NCBI GenBank assembly: GCA_900538305.1
Contig: UPXY01000016.1
Location: 1-43,288, forward strand
Length of the DNA stretch: 43,288 nt
Direction of reading: 5' to 3'
Source: an uncultured Collinsella sp.
Lineage (GTDB): Bacteria; Actinomycetota; Coriobacteriia; Coriobacteriales; Coriobacteriaceae
Part shown: positions 8,555-16,963 of the stretch, one piece after another
How positions within the stretch are numbered: position 1 is the first letter of the stretch
Layout of the letters: each line of letters begins with the position of its first letter
Notes under the pieces: generated by a model
What the model was told of the DNA's origin: nothing
Seen by the model: only the letters and a program-made list of their open reading frames with translations
The model's database searches: none
Program-made: the position numbers and the translations under genes

Positions 8555-9715
8555 ATGGAGTTTTCCAAGCGTCTCGACCGGTTTGGTGCCGAGGTCTTCA
8601 GTTCGCTCAACGCTAAGCGGCTCGAGCTCGAGGCGCAGGGCCGCACGATCTACAACCTTTCCGTGGGCACGCCGGACTTCGCGCCCTATGACCACGTGGT
8701 TGCGGCGCTGCGCGATGCGGCGGCAGATCCCGCGCAGTGGAAGTACAGCCTAGGCGACCTTCCCGAGCTCAAGCAGGCCGTGTGCGACTACTACGCACGC
8801 CGCTTCGGCGTGGAGAGCATCACGCCGGACATGGTGGCGAGCTGCAACGGCACGCAGGAGGGTGTGGGGCATCTGGGGCTCGCGCTCCTCGACGCGGGCG
8901 ATACCGTGCTCGTGCCCGACCCCTGCTATCCCGTGTTCGAAGCGGGCGTGAAGATTGCGGACGGCGAGCTCGCGTACTACCCGCTCGAGGCTGAGCACGA
9001 CTTTCTACCCTATGTGAAGGGCATCGACCCCGAGGTTGCCGACAGGGCGAAGTACATGATCGTGTCGCTGCCGGCGAACCCCGTGGGCAGCGTGGGCACA
9101 CCGGAGCTCTATGAGGAGATCATCGCGTTCGCGCGCGAACACGACCTCCTGATCGTGCACGACAACGCCTATTCCGACATCGTCTACGATGGGCCGGCAG
9201 GCGGGAGTTTCCTTTCCTATCCAGGCGCGCTCGAGGTGGGTGTCGAGTTCTTCTCGCTTTCCAAGTCCTTCAACGTCACGGGCGCGCGCATCGGCTTTCT
9301 CGTGGGTCGGGCGGACGTGGTCGCCGCGTTCGCGAAGCTCCGCAGCCAGATCGATTTCGGCATGTTCTTCCCCATACAGAAGGCCGCGATTGCCGCGCTC
9401 ACCGGTTCGCTCGACGAGGTCGAACATCAGCGCCTTCTCTACCAGGAGCGCCGCGATGCGCTTTGCGACGGACTCGAGGCGATTGGCTGGGAGCGCCCCA
9501 ACGCGCATGGCACGATGTTCGTGTGGGCGAAGCTCCCTGGCGGGCGCACGGACTCCATGGCGTTTTGCGAGGAGCTCATGGAGCGTGCGGGCGTGGTGGT
9601 GACGCCGGGCGCGAGCTTCGGCCCTTCGGGTGAGGGCTATGTGCGCATGGCGCTTGTGCTGCCGCCAGATGGTCTGCGCGCCGCCGTTTCCGCTATCGAG
9701 GCTGCGGGTATATAA
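8555..9715 (+). CDS. Pyridoxal-phosphate aminotransferase, class I/II
   Basis: The 386-residue fold-type I aminotransferase shows the PLP lysine in SLSKSFNVTGARIGF (about K237), the aspartate/tyrosine pair in HDNAYSDIVYDG and NPVG in the nucleotide-side loop. These features resemble LL-diaminopimelate aminotransferase and its alanine/aspartate-aminotransferase relatives. The exact substrate cannot be told from sequence, so I give no gene symbol. I chose the third of three clustered in-frame ATGs (8546, 8549, 8555) because AAAGGA at 8541-8546 then has an eight-base spacing. The gene is followed by ldh after 77 bases. Confidence 0.85.
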   Translation: MEFSKRLDRFGAEVFSSLNAKRLELEAQGRTIYNLSVGTPDFAPYDHVVAALRDAAADPAQWKYSLGDLPELKQAVCDYYARRFGVESITPDMVASCNGTQEGVGHLGLALLDAGDTVLVPDPCYPVFEAGVKIADGELAYYPLEAEHDFLPYVKGIDPEVADRAKYMIVSLPANPVGSVGTPELYEEIIAFAREHDLLIVHDNAYSDIVYDGPAGGSFLSYPGALEVGVEFFSLSKSFNVTGARIGFLVGRADVVAAFAKLRSQIDFGMFFPIQKAAIAALTGSLDEVEHQRLLYQERRDALCDGLEAIGWERPNAHGTMFVWAKLPGGRTDSMAFCEELMERAGVVVTPGASFGPSGEGYVRMALVLPPDGLRAAVSAIEAAGI

Positions 9716-9792
9716 GAGGGTCGACGGTCGGGTGACTCGCTGCAACCCGTTCCACATGAGTCGCCTATCCAACCGAAGGTAAGGAGCTGCAT

Positions 9793-10743
9793 ATGATCAA
9801 CGATCGCAAAGTTGCCGTAGTAGGGTGCGGGTTCGTGGGGTCATCCTCCGCGTTCGCCCTCATGCAAAGCGAGCTCTTCTCCGAGATGGTCTTGATCGAC
9901 GTCGACCGCGACCGTGCCGAGGGCGAGGCGCTCGACATCGCGCACGGCACGCCGTTCGCGAGTCCCATGAAGATCTACGCCGGCGACTACGCAGATGCCG
10001 CCGACGCCGCGATCATCGTGGTGACGGCGGGCGCCGCACAGAAGCCCGGCGAGACCCGCCTCGATCTGGTGAACAAGAACGTCAAGATCTTCCAGAGCAT
10101 CATTCCCCAGATTCGCGACAGCGGCTTCGAGGGCATCCTGCTCATCGTGTCGAATCCCGTCGACGTGCTCACCTACGCCGCGATCAAGATGTCCGGCCTG
10201 CCGGAAGGTCGCGTGATCGGCTCCGGCACGGTGCTCGATTCCGCGCGCCTGCAGGAGGCGCTCGGCGCGCACCTGGGCGTGGATCCGCGCGACGTCGAGG
10301 CGTACATCATCGGCGAACATGGCGACTCCGAGCTCGCCGTGTGGTCGAGCGCAGACGTCGCGGGCGTTCCGCTCAAGGATTTCTGCGAGATGCGCGGCCA
10401 CTTCGACCACGAGGATTCCGAGCACCGCATCGCGGAGGACGTGAAAAACGCGGCCTACGAGATTATCCGTCGCAAGCACGCCACGTACTACGGCATCGCC
10501 ATGAGCGTGAAGCGCCTCTGCACCGCCATCATGCGCGACGAGAAGTGCATCTTGCCCATCTCCTCGCTTATGGTGGGCGAATACGGCCTTTCGGACATCG
10601 CGATCTCCATGCCCACAATTGTGGGGCGCGGCGGCGTCGAGTGTCGCGTGCCCATTTCGCTTGATGAGGAGGAGCTTGCCGAGCTCCACGCCTCTGCTAA
10701 GGCGCTGCGCGACGTGATCGACAACATCGAGGTCGAGCTGTAG
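9793..10743 (+). CDS. ldh: L-lactate dehydrogenase
   Basis: The 316-residue NAD-dependent enzyme reduces pyruvate to L-lactate in the cytoplasm. The Rossmann motif VVGCGFVGSS opens the protein, the acid IDVDRDR follows, and the substrate-side motif GAAQKPGETRLDLV has the Gln that favours lactate over malate dehydrogenase. The catalytic His is in IGEHGDSE (H176). The C-terminal ISMPTIVGRGGVE is family-typical, as is the length. A good AAGGAG ribosome site precedes the ATG. Together with nadE two genes upstream this suggests fermentative redox balance. The DUF2974 gene follows at only 11 bases and probably shares the transcript. Confidence 0.95.
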   Translation: MINDRKVAVVGCGFVGSSSAFALMQSELFSEMVLIDVDRDRAEGEALDIAHGTPFASPMKIYAGDYADAADAAIIVVTAGAAQKPGETRLDLVNKNVKIFQSIIPQIRDSGFEGILLIVSNPVDVLTYAAIKMSGLPEGRVIGSGTVLDSARLQEALGAHLGVDPRDVEAYIIGEHGDSELAVWSSADVAGVPLKDFCEMRGHFDHEDSEHRIAEDVKNAAYEIIRRKHATYYGIAMSVKRLCTAIMRDEKCILPISSLMVGEYGLSDIAISMPTIVGRGGVECRVPISLDEEELAELHASAKALRDVIDNIEVEL

Positions 10744-10754
10744 GGGAGGCGGCT

Positions 10755-12059
10755 GTGCCATCGTTATCGGATCTGTCCGACGCATTGAAGCGCGCGCTTC
10801 CAACGGAGCTGTCCGGCTTAGGCGACACCGCATATGCCGAAGACCGTGCCCGCGACACTGCTCTGTACGAAGACGATGCCGCTCGGCAGCGCGTCGCTTC
10901 GGATGACGGCGCCGGGCTTTCCAGCGGTCTCTCCGCGCTTGCTGACCGTAAGAAGCCGGGGTCGTTTCTCATCTACGTGCAGACGCAGCTCGACCCCTTC
11001 GCCGAGCGCCCGCTCTGTGCGGTGGACAGCCTGGTCTTCTCCTGGCTCTCGTATTTTCGCCTGAGCCCCGCCCTCGATGCTGCCTGCACGCGCGAGGGCA
11101 TCGCGCTTCACGAGCTTCTGCGCGCGGAGGAGTTCGAGGCGATGTTCGGCACGAGCTTCGACCCCGAGGGCAGCCGCGACGTGCTTTTCGCCGTGTGCGC
11201 GAGCCCACGTTTCCGTGATGTCCGGCTCACGCTGTTCCAATTCGCGACGAACAAGGCGGCAGAGGAGCAGTTCGCCGCGATGACGTTCCTTCTGCCCACC
11301 GGCGAGGCATATGTGGCGTTTCGCGGGACGGATTCGACGATCGTGGGGTGGAAGGAAGACCTCAACATGGCCTACCTCTGTCCGGTGCCGGCGCAGGAGG
11401 AGGCGCGGAGCTACGTAGAGCACGTTGCGACCGAGGTGACAGGTCCGCTCTATTTGGGCGGGCATTCCAAAGGCGGGAACCTTGCGGTGTATGCCGCCGC
11501 GACCGCGTCGCGCGAGGTGCAAAGGCGCGTGCTCGCCGCCTTCTCACACGACGGTCCCGGCTTTCCATGCGAGTTCCTCGAGGGCGCGGGCTTTCGCCGC
11601 ATGAGCTCCCGCGTGGTGAAGACGGTGCCGAAATCCTCGGTCATCGGCCTCATCATGGACGACGGCGCCAATGTGCGCGTCGTGGAGAGCTCGGGCATCT
11701 CGGTGCTTCAGCATAACCCGTTCCTCTGGGAGGTCGAAGGGCGCGACTTCGTCTACGCGGATGGCCTCACAGCGAGCGCGCGCTACCTTTCGAGTACGAT
11801 CGAGAGCTGGATGGAACGCTTCACGCCCGATGAACGCGGGCGGTTCGTCGACACGCTCTTCAACGTGATCGGCGCGACGGGTGCCACGCGTTTCGCGGAC
11901 ATCCGCGAGGACTGGCGGTCGAGCGTGCCCGCGATGCGCGAAGCGATGGACGCTCTCGAGCCTGAGCAGCGCGAATGCGTGGGCGACGTCATCAAGGCGC
12001 TCGTGCACACCGCTACCGTCGGCCGGGTGGCGGACGCCGCGAGCTCGCTCTTCGAGTGA
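10755..12059 (+). CDS. DUF2974 (Mbeg1-like) alpha/beta-hydrolase
   Basis: The 434-residue protein has a lipase-type alpha/beta-hydrolase core with the nucleophile elbow LGGHSKGGNLAVYAA (Ser near residue 236) and the upstream VAFRGTDSTIVGWKEDLNMAY block. Both are diagnostic of the DUF2974/Mbeg1-like family found in Firmicutes and Coriobacteriia. The substrate is unknown. There is no clear signal peptide, so it probably acts in the cytoplasm. The GTG start has GGGAGG five bases upstream. The 11-base gap after ldh suggests co-transcription, though no pathway link is evident. Confidence 0.82.
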   Translation: MPSLSDLSDALKRALPTELSGLGDTAYAEDRARDTALYEDDAARQRVASDDGAGLSSGLSALADRKKPGSFLIYVQTQLDPFAERPLCAVDSLVFSWLSYFRLSPALDAACTREGIALHELLRAEEFEAMFGTSFDPEGSRDVLFAVCASPRFRDVRLTLFQFATNKAAEEQFAAMTFLLPTGEAYVAFRGTDSTIVGWKEDLNMAYLCPVPAQEEARSYVEHVATEVTGPLYLGGHSKGGNLAVYAAATASREVQRRVLAAFSHDGPGFPCEFLEGAGFRRMSSRVVKTVPKSSVIGLIMDDGANVRVVESSGISVLQHNPFLWEVEGRDFVYADGLTASARYLSSTIESWMERFTPDERGRFVDTLFNVIGATGATRFADIREDWRSSVPAMREAMDALEPEQRECVGDVIKALVHTATVGRVADAASSLFE

Positions 12060-12140
12060 TACAGTTCGCCCAAGACTCAGATTCTTGTGCAGCGCGATTA
12101 TCAGTCGCTGAGCGGGACGCCGCTGTAGCAGGTTGGTTCC

Positions 12141-12330
12141 CAGATGGCAGAATACGAGCAGCTGGCGCCGGCTCGCGCGGCGTCCCGTTCCCAGATGGCA
12201 GAATACGAGCAGCTGGCGCCGGCTCGCGCGGCGTCCCGTTCCCAGATGGCAGAAATCGAGCAGCTGGCGCCGGCTCGCACGGCGTCCCGTTCCCAGATGG
12301 CAGAAATCGATCACTTCGAGGGCTGAAATG
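12141..12330. repeat. 51-bp tandem repeat, about 3.5 copies
   Basis: Units begin with CAGATGGCAGAA at 12141, 12192, 12243 and 12294, a period of 51 bases. The first two units are nearly identical. The third has AATCGA instead of TACGA after CAGA and a CGCAC change, and the fourth breaks off after about 37 bases. The rest of the 12060-12422 gap (between convergent genes) holds nothing else I can name. Because 51 is a multiple of three the plus strand stays open and would read as a 17-residue repeat, but no ribosome site precedes it. Confidence 0.85.
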
Positions 12331-12422
12331 AGGCGCTTCGTTCCTAGCTGTTGTGTGCCAACATGCAGGAGCTCTCCCAATTTGTCACTTCGGGCTGTAA
12401 ACAACGCCTTGGCGCTGAACAG

Positions 12423-13427
12423 CTAGCGGCTCTCGATGGCGCCGATGTTTTTGAGTTCGATCGAGATAAGGCCGTTCGGCTCGTTTTTGAACGCGATGTA
12501 TTCCGAGTTCTTGCTCATCTCGACGGGGAACGTGATCTCGATACCCGTGTCTGTGCGAATCTTCTGGCTGCGCACGCTGGGGCGTTCCGCATGCGCACGC
12601 TCGACGCTCACGCGCTCGGGTACGTGCTCCTCTTCGAGCTTCTGGCGCACGGTTGCTTGAAGTGCGGGTTCTTCGGCAAAGACTTCGTCCACGATATCCC
12701 AGGGCGGAAGCTCCTCGTCCACTTCGACCTGCTCCACCATGGCGGCCTTCGTGGCGGCGAGTGCGACTGCCGCATTCGCACCGTGCTCCTCTGCGGCTTC
12801 CGCTACCGCGCGCGTCACGGTATCGATGACCTCCTTCGCCGAGGTTCCCGTCGTGCATTGCAGGAGCCCGTCCACGATGAGCTGCGTGTCTGCGCCCATG
12901 ATGGTGCGCGGCTTATCTTGATACCGAACGGCAAGGTCGCGGGAGCGCACGAGCGCATATGAGGCGATCTTCTGCGTGGGCGCGGGGAGGATGGCGTGAT
13001 GCCGAGCGATCTTTGCCGCAACGGCGCCGGCATCGTTCGAGACCTCGTGCATGAACGCCATGCGGCTTTCCAAGATGAGGATGGCGAACCAGCGGGTCTC
13101 TTCGTCGTCTTCGAAGTCGGCGATCAGGATGTCTGCCGAAGACGGCTTCTCTGCATGGGAAAGCTGCTCACAGAGGAATTCGGCAATCTGCTGCGAGAGA
13201 TCGATGAACGTCCGCTCGCCGAAGAAGTATCGCTTGAGCTCTGCTGCGAAGGCGCTTTCCTCGGTGAACGAGCCGGGGTGGTTATCCGCCGCGTTGCGCG
13301 ACCGCTTGAGGTGTTTCGTGACGAACGATTTCACCGCGCGCGTATCGAGCTCGAGCTCCTGCTCTGAGAAGACCGTAACGGCCGATTGCGCATCGAAGAT
13401 ATGCAAGATCGCGTTGTTGATATTCAT
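12423..13427 (-). CDS. Nucleoid-associated protein (NdpA/YejK family)
   Basis: The 334-residue protein opens with MNINNAILHIFD, a form typical of the 37-kDa nucleoid-associated family (NA37/YejK). The matching internal segments are ELDTRAVKSFVTKHLKRS, LSQQIAEFLCEQL and ILESRMAFMHEVSNDAG. These proteins bind the nucleoid; their detailed role is unclear. I chose the ATG at 13427, preceded by a GGAG site, since the open frame upstream reads as low-quality Arg/Ser-rich sequence. A perfect GTGAGAC/GTCTCAC palindrome lies about 45 bases upstream, between this gene and the divergent small gene. Confidence 0.8.
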   Translation of the reverse strand: MNINNAILHIFDAQSAVTVFSEQELELDTRAVKSFVTKHLKRSRNAADNHPGSFTEESAFAAELKRYFFGERTFIDLSQQIAEFLCEQLSHAEKPSSADILIADFEDDEETRWFAILILESRMAFMHEVSNDAGAVAAKIARHHAILPAPTQKIASYALVRSRDLAVRYQDKPRTIMGADTQLIVDGLLQCTTGTSAKEVIDTVTRAVAEAAEEHGANAAVALAATKAAMVEQVEVDEELPPWDIVDEVFAEEPALQATVRQKLEEEHVPERVSVERAHAERPSVRSQKIRTDTGIEITFPVEMSKNSEYIAFKNEPNGLISIELKNIGAIESR

Positions 13428-13472
13428 GGTGGCTCCGCGTCCTTGGGTTGATCGTTTGGGTCGAATGGGACA

Positions 13473-13489
13473 GTGAGACATTGTCTCAC
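13473..13489. promoter_or_regulatory. Operator-like palindrome GTGAGAC-ATT-GTCTCAC
   Basis: Seven-base arms GTGAGAC (13473-13479) and GTCTCAC (13483-13489) are exact inverted repeats with a three-base spacer. The site lies in the divergent intergenic region between the nucleoid-associated protein gene and the small gene at 13588. Its size and symmetry fit a dimeric repressor site. No matching regulator is identified. Confidence 0.45.
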
Positions 13490-13587
13490 GAAACACGCGC
13501 CCGCGCCGCCGTGTTCTCTCTCTATCCAATATCGAACATATGTCCGCACTGCGTGCTATACCTATGCCGTGGAGGGAGCTGAAGAAC

Positions 13588-13872
13588 GTGAGCGAAGGAA
13601 CCGTCGAAGAGGGGAGGCGCCGCGCGATGGTGGCGACGGGCAAGCGCACATACGTCGATGTCATCTTGCGGATCGGCACCGATGGCACCGAAACGCCGCA
13701 GTTCATCATGCTGCCCGACGGCCGCACCTATGAGGTGTCGCGCGTTACGATGCGCACTCGCCTCGTCGACGGCGAGGTGCTATCCATTCAGATCGGCTCG
13801 CACGCGACGAGCTTATGGAAGGAAGCGCGCGGATGGGGTCGCCCGCGTTGGTACGTGAGGCTGCGCGGATAA
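13588..13872 (+). CDS. Small hypothetical protein
   Basis: The product of about 94 residues has a basic and beta-rich pattern (KRTYVDVILRIGTDGTETPQF, MLPDGRTYEVSRV, WGRPRWYVRLRG). I do not recognise the family; it may be a small beta-barrel, perhaps nucleic-acid binding given the basic charge, but that is inference. I chose the GTG at 13588 with GGAGGG upstream at 13571-13576; in-frame ATGs at 13564 and 13540 are alternatives. It is transcribed away from the nucleoid-associated gene. Confidence 0.6.
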   Translation: MSEGTVEEGRRRAMVATGKRTYVDVILRIGTDGTETPQFIMLPDGRTYEVSRVTMRTRLVDGEVLSIQIGSHATSLWKEARGWGRPRWYVRLRG

Positions 13873-14015
13873 AAGCGCGTGTCGGGCGGCGCTCGGCGGT
13901 CTTAGCTGGCAGCTAATGAAATTGCCGGAGTGATTCTCCACAATGGGTGTAGCCGGTGCGTGCCGGGGAAAACCGGAAGACTCCGGTGAATCTAGCAATG
14001 AAACGGGAGGAATCT

Positions 14016-14708
14016 ATGGCTGCTTCGACTCAGGGGGCATCACGCCCCGTTGCCTCGATCGTCGCGTTGGTGCTCGGCATCTTGGCGCTCATCGTCTCGT
14101 GGGTGCCCATCGTGAACAACTTCGCCTTCGTGGTGGGCGCCATCGGTGTCGTGTTCGCAATCGTGGGCGCCATCGGTGTGTTTAGCGGGAAGCGTGTGGG
14201 CAAGGCACTCGCCATCGCCGCGCTTGCGTTGAACATCGTATCGATCGTGGTCGTGCTCGGTACGCAGAGCATGTATTCCGCTGCGATCGATGACGCTGTG
14301 AATGGCCCTGCGGCGACGGGAACGTCCCAGGGCGGCGAGCAGACCACCGACCTTGCCGTGGGTACGACGGTGGAGCTTGAGAACGGTCTGACCGTGACGG
14401 TCGATTCCGTGGAGACCGGCCTTGCAAATTACGACGACTCGACGGTAATCGGCGTGCAGGTGACCTATGTGAACAACGGCGATGAGTCCGCGAGCTATAA
14501 CGTGTTCGATTGGAAGGGCGAAGACGCCAACGGTGCACAGGAGAACTACACGTACTACGCCTCTGCGGAAAACGAGCTGAGCTCGGGTACGCTTGCCGCA
14601 GGCGGGTCTGTCACCGGGAACATCTATTTCAAGGATGGTACCGTGAAGGTGCTGTACTTCGGCACGGTACTCGCCGATGAACCGGCAGCGAGCTGGACGC
14701 TCTCGTAA
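14016..14708 (+). CDS. DUF4190/DUF4352 membrane protein
   Basis: The 230-residue protein has about three hydrophobic segments in its first 90 residues (SIVALVLGILALIVSWVPI, FAFVVGAIGVVFAIVGAIG, ALAIAALALNIVSIVVVLG), as in DUF4190. A short linker leads to a C-terminal beta-rich domain of about 110 residues (VGTTVELENGLTVTVDSVET, YVNNGDESASYNVFDW) of the DUF4352/telokin-like type, placed outside the membrane. A GGGAGG ribosome site precedes the ATG. Proteins of this form are common surface proteins with unknown ligands. It is followed by the regulator/kinase pair, but a shared transcript is uncertain because of the gap of about 160 bases. Confidence 0.8.
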   Translation: MAASTQGASRPVASIVALVLGILALIVSWVPIVNNFAFVVGAIGVVFAIVGAIGVFSGKRVGKALAIAALALNIVSIVVVLGTQSMYSAAIDDAVNGPAATGTSQGGEQTTDLAVGTTVELENGLTVTVDSVETGLANYDDSTVIGVQVTYVNNGDESASYNVFDWKGEDANGAQENYTYYASAENELSSGTLAAGGSVTGNIYFKDGTVKVLYFGTVLADEPAASWTLS

Positions 14709-14871
14709 GGCGGTTCCCGTGCGCGGTAAGCGCCCAGATACGAGCCATCCCCATGCCGAGGATCGCGGACGCGACCGGGTACGTGAGACGCGTGCCCGGT
14801 CGCGCATGAAAAAGCGTCGGAAAAGAGGTATGGTGGGAGCCGGAAATGGCTGCGACGAAAAGGGGAGAGCT

Positions 14872-15354
14872 TTGAAGACGCCGTGGAGGATGGACGGTGC
14901 GGGCGGTACAGACGATACGGGAGGATCGTCGGCCGGTTCCGAGCCGCTTACCGAGGAGCTGCTGCACGAGCTGCTCGACGCGCCAAGCCCCGTCGCTTTC
15001 ACGGAACACCATGGCATCTCGCATCGGACGCTTGCCGAATATCTCAATGAGCTGCTTGCCCAAAAGGGGTTGAAGCGCGCCGAGGTCGTTCGCGCCGCGG
15101 GCATCAACGAAACGTTCGGATACCAGATCTTCAAAGGCCAGCGGAATCCTGCGCGTGACAAGGTGCTGCAGCTCGCCCTTGCCATGGGTCTTTCTCTGCG
15201 CGAGACGAACCGCCTGCTCAAGGCTGCCGGTGCCAATGAACTCTACTGCAAGGACCGTCGCGATGCGATCGTGCTCTTCTGCATCGACCACGGCTGCTCC
15301 CTGCAGAAGACGGACGAGGAACTCTACCGTTTTGGAGAGAAGACCCTTGGGTAG
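14872..15354 (+). CDS. XRE-type helix-turn-helix regulator paired with kinase
   Basis: The product of about 160 residues has a helix-turn-helix region in the middle (LNELLAQKGLKRAEVVRAAG, then INETFGYQIFKGQRNPARDK and VLQLALAMGLSLRETNRLL). The end RDAIVLFCIDHGCSLQKTDE is also seen in similar small regulators of anaerobic Gram-positives that neighbour protein kinases; this pairing is from my recollection of the family and was not searched. The N-terminus is a low-complexity Gly/Ser tail. The TTG at 14872 has GGGGAG upstream; the ATG at 14890 and an upstream in-frame ATG at 14830 are alternatives. A family A hairpin separates it from the kinase gene. Confidence 0.75.
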   Translation: MKTPWRMDGAGGTDDTGGSSAGSEPLTEELLHELLDAPSPVAFTEHHGISHRTLAEYLNELLAQKGLKRAEVVRAAGINETFGYQIFKGQRNPARDKVLQLALAMGLSLRETNRLLKAAGANELYCKDRRDAIVLFCIDHGCSLQKTDEELYRFGEKTLG

Positions 15355-15356
15355 GA

Positions 15357-15490
15357 TGTAAAATTACCCCGGGGACTGCGCCGCCGGAGCGATGTAAAAT
15401 TACCCCAGGGGTTTTTCGACATTATCAGGAATGTCGAAAAACCCCTGGGGTAATTTGACACGGCCAGCCAATAACCACCGTCCCCAGCGG
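15357..15490. repeat. REP-like palindrome, family A, plus a family D fragment
   Basis: Bases 15399-15423 and 15430-15454 are perfect 25-bp inverted repeats with a six-base loop; the pairing extends to 15393-15460 with one mismatch. A partial copy (TGTAAAATTACCCCGGGG) stands at 15357-15374. Bases 15463-15485 (CCAGCCAATAACCACCGTCC core) belong to the second family D described at 37962. The stem ends in a T-run on one strand, so the hairpin could also terminate transcription between the regulator and kinase genes. Confidence 0.8.
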
Positions 15491-15523
15491 GTGATTTTAC
15501 AAGCATCCTACTGATAGGTTTCG

Positions 15524-16828
15524 ATGAACGCTGCAGACGGTTTTCAAAAAGACGATGAGCTCGAGCGCTACCTCGCTGCGCTCGAGCGCGATGCCTGTTA
15601 TCGCGTGGTGCGCCCGCTTGGCTCCACGTCAGATAGTAGTTCGGTAGGAGATGGCGCCGCCAATACGGAACTCGTCGTGTTCGAGGGCGCGAACGGCGCC
15701 GCGCTCGGCCCGTTCGTGCGCAAGCGCATGCCACGAAGCGAAGGGCTGGGGAGCGCGTACGAAGCTCTCTTCGAGCTGCAGCAGGCAGGCAAGCGCTTCC
15801 GCCATCTCCCGCGCATCTTGGATTGCTATAGAACATCCGACGAGCTCATCGTCATATCTGAATATATCGAGGGCGCGACGCTCGAGGAGCTCGTGCATCG
15901 CGATGGCGGAGGGATTGCGTTCGCGCGCGTGGCATTTCCCGCCGTGTGCGATGCCGTGGCGGAGTTGCATGGGCTCGCGAACCCTCCGATCATCCATCGC
16001 GATGTGAAGCCTGCCAATATCATCGTCTCGAATACGCCGGATGGCATCACGGCGACGCTCATCGACTTTGGGATCGCACGTCGCTACCGCGAGGGCACCG
16101 ACGCGGATACGGTGCGCTTCGGCACGCGCGCCTATGCACCGCCCGAGCAGTTCGGGTTCGGGCAGACGGACGTGCGAAGCGATGTGTATGCGCTCGGCAT
16201 GGTGCTTCTCTTTTGCCTGACGGGGAAGGAACCCACAGGGCAGCCAACCGCGGAGACGCTTGCACCTCAGGCGATTGCATCCGATATCGCTGCAATCGTG
16301 CTGAAGGCGACGGCATTCGATCCTGCGGCGCGCTACGCAAGCGCCCGCGAACTCAAGGAGGCGTTCTGTGCGGCGGCATCTGCGGAAGAAGGAGATGGGT
16401 CGCGCGTTGCTTCCCGGAATGTCCATGAGGAAATCGTTCTGCCGCCTGTGAACGTGGATGAAGATGGCATTTCGACAACGGTCGCCAAGAGGCTTGGAAG
16501 GGGCATCCCGCTTTGGGCTGCTTGGTGCTGGGATGCGCTGCTCGTGCTTTGTGCCGTGCTTTTCGTTGGGCAGGCGATTGAGGGAACCGTCAGCCCGGAG
16601 GGCAACCTGATAGGAAGGCCGCAGTGGTACAACGTGGCGCTGAACTGGTTCATCGTTCTGCCAATTGTGTGGGCGGCTCTCTTCTTTCTGCTCGATCGCC
16701 GCCCGCTCGCAAAGCTACTGCCGATGTTCGCCCATCGAACGCGCCTTCAAGATGCAAAGATTTTCGGTATCTACCTGGTGGTGGTAGTCGCGATAGTGCT
16801 CGTTGCCCGCGCCGCCGCAGGATTCTAA
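15524..16828 (+). CDS. Membrane-anchored serine/threonine protein kinase
   Basis: The 434-residue protein has a Hanks-type kinase domain (about 25-290) with the catalytic lysine in FVRKRM (K68), HRDVKPANIIV (D160), DFGIAR (D181) and APPEQF. Instead of a normal Gly-rich loop the N-lobe has an insertion rich in Ser/Gly/Asp (PLGSTSDSSSVGDG). Three hydrophobic segments near residues 328-350, 368-388 and 410-432 follow, so the kinase faces the cytoplasm and the C-terminus anchors it, without a PASTA sensor. Its partner is probably the XRE regulator just upstream. The substrate is unknown. The ATG has GATAGG upstream. Confidence 0.88.
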   Translation: MNAADGFQKDDELERYLAALERDACYRVVRPLGSTSDSSSVGDGAANTELVVFEGANGAALGPFVRKRMPRSEGLGSAYEALFELQQAGKRFRHLPRILDCYRTSDELIVISEYIEGATLEELVHRDGGGIAFARVAFPAVCDAVAELHGLANPPIIHRDVKPANIIVSNTPDGITATLIDFGIARRYREGTDADTVRFGTRAYAPPEQFGFGQTDVRSDVYALGMVLLFCLTGKEPTGQPTAETLAPQAIASDIAAIVLKATAFDPAARYASARELKEAFCAAASAEEGDGSRVASRNVHEEIVLPPVNVDEDGISTTVAKRLGRGIPLWAAWCWDALLVLCAVLFVGQAIEGTVSPEGNLIGRPQWYNVALNWFIVLPIVWAALFFLLDRRPLAKLLPMFAHRTRLQDAKIFGIYLVVVVAIVLVARAAAGF

Positions 16829-16842
16829 CGGCCATCGGAATG

Positions 16843-16945
16843 AATCTCAATCCCACTGAACGATCAATCTCAATCCGACTGAATCGCCTTATTCCGACAG
16901 ATTTGCGCGATTATGGTTCGATTCTGTCGAGAAAAGGCGATTCAG
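16843..16945. repeat. Short direct repeat and stem-loop
   Basis: AATCTCAATCC(C/G)ACTGAA occurs at 16843-16860 and 16866-16883. CTGAATCGCCTT (16879-16890) pairs with AAGGCGATTCAG (16934-16945), and inside it CGACAGA (16895-16901) pairs with TCTGTCG (16923-16929). This is a two-tier hairpin just downstream of the kinase gene. No T-run follows. With the zinc-ribbon remnant it accounts for most of the 16829-17232 gap. Confidence 0.5.
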
Positions 16946-16963
16946 CGGGAGATGTCACTCTTA

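Noticed and set aside
9793..10743. Malate dehydrogenase as an alternative to lactate dehydrogenase
   Set aside because: The substrate loop has Gln (AQKPGETRLDLV) where malate dehydrogenase has Arg.
12144..12326. A 60-codon frame reading through the 51-bp tandem repeat
   Set aside because: No ribosome site, no similarity, and it exists because the repeat period is a multiple of three. I list the repeat instead.
12141..12330. The tandem repeat as a CRISPR array
   Set aside because: The units are directly adjacent and identical throughout; there are no unique spacers and no cas genes.
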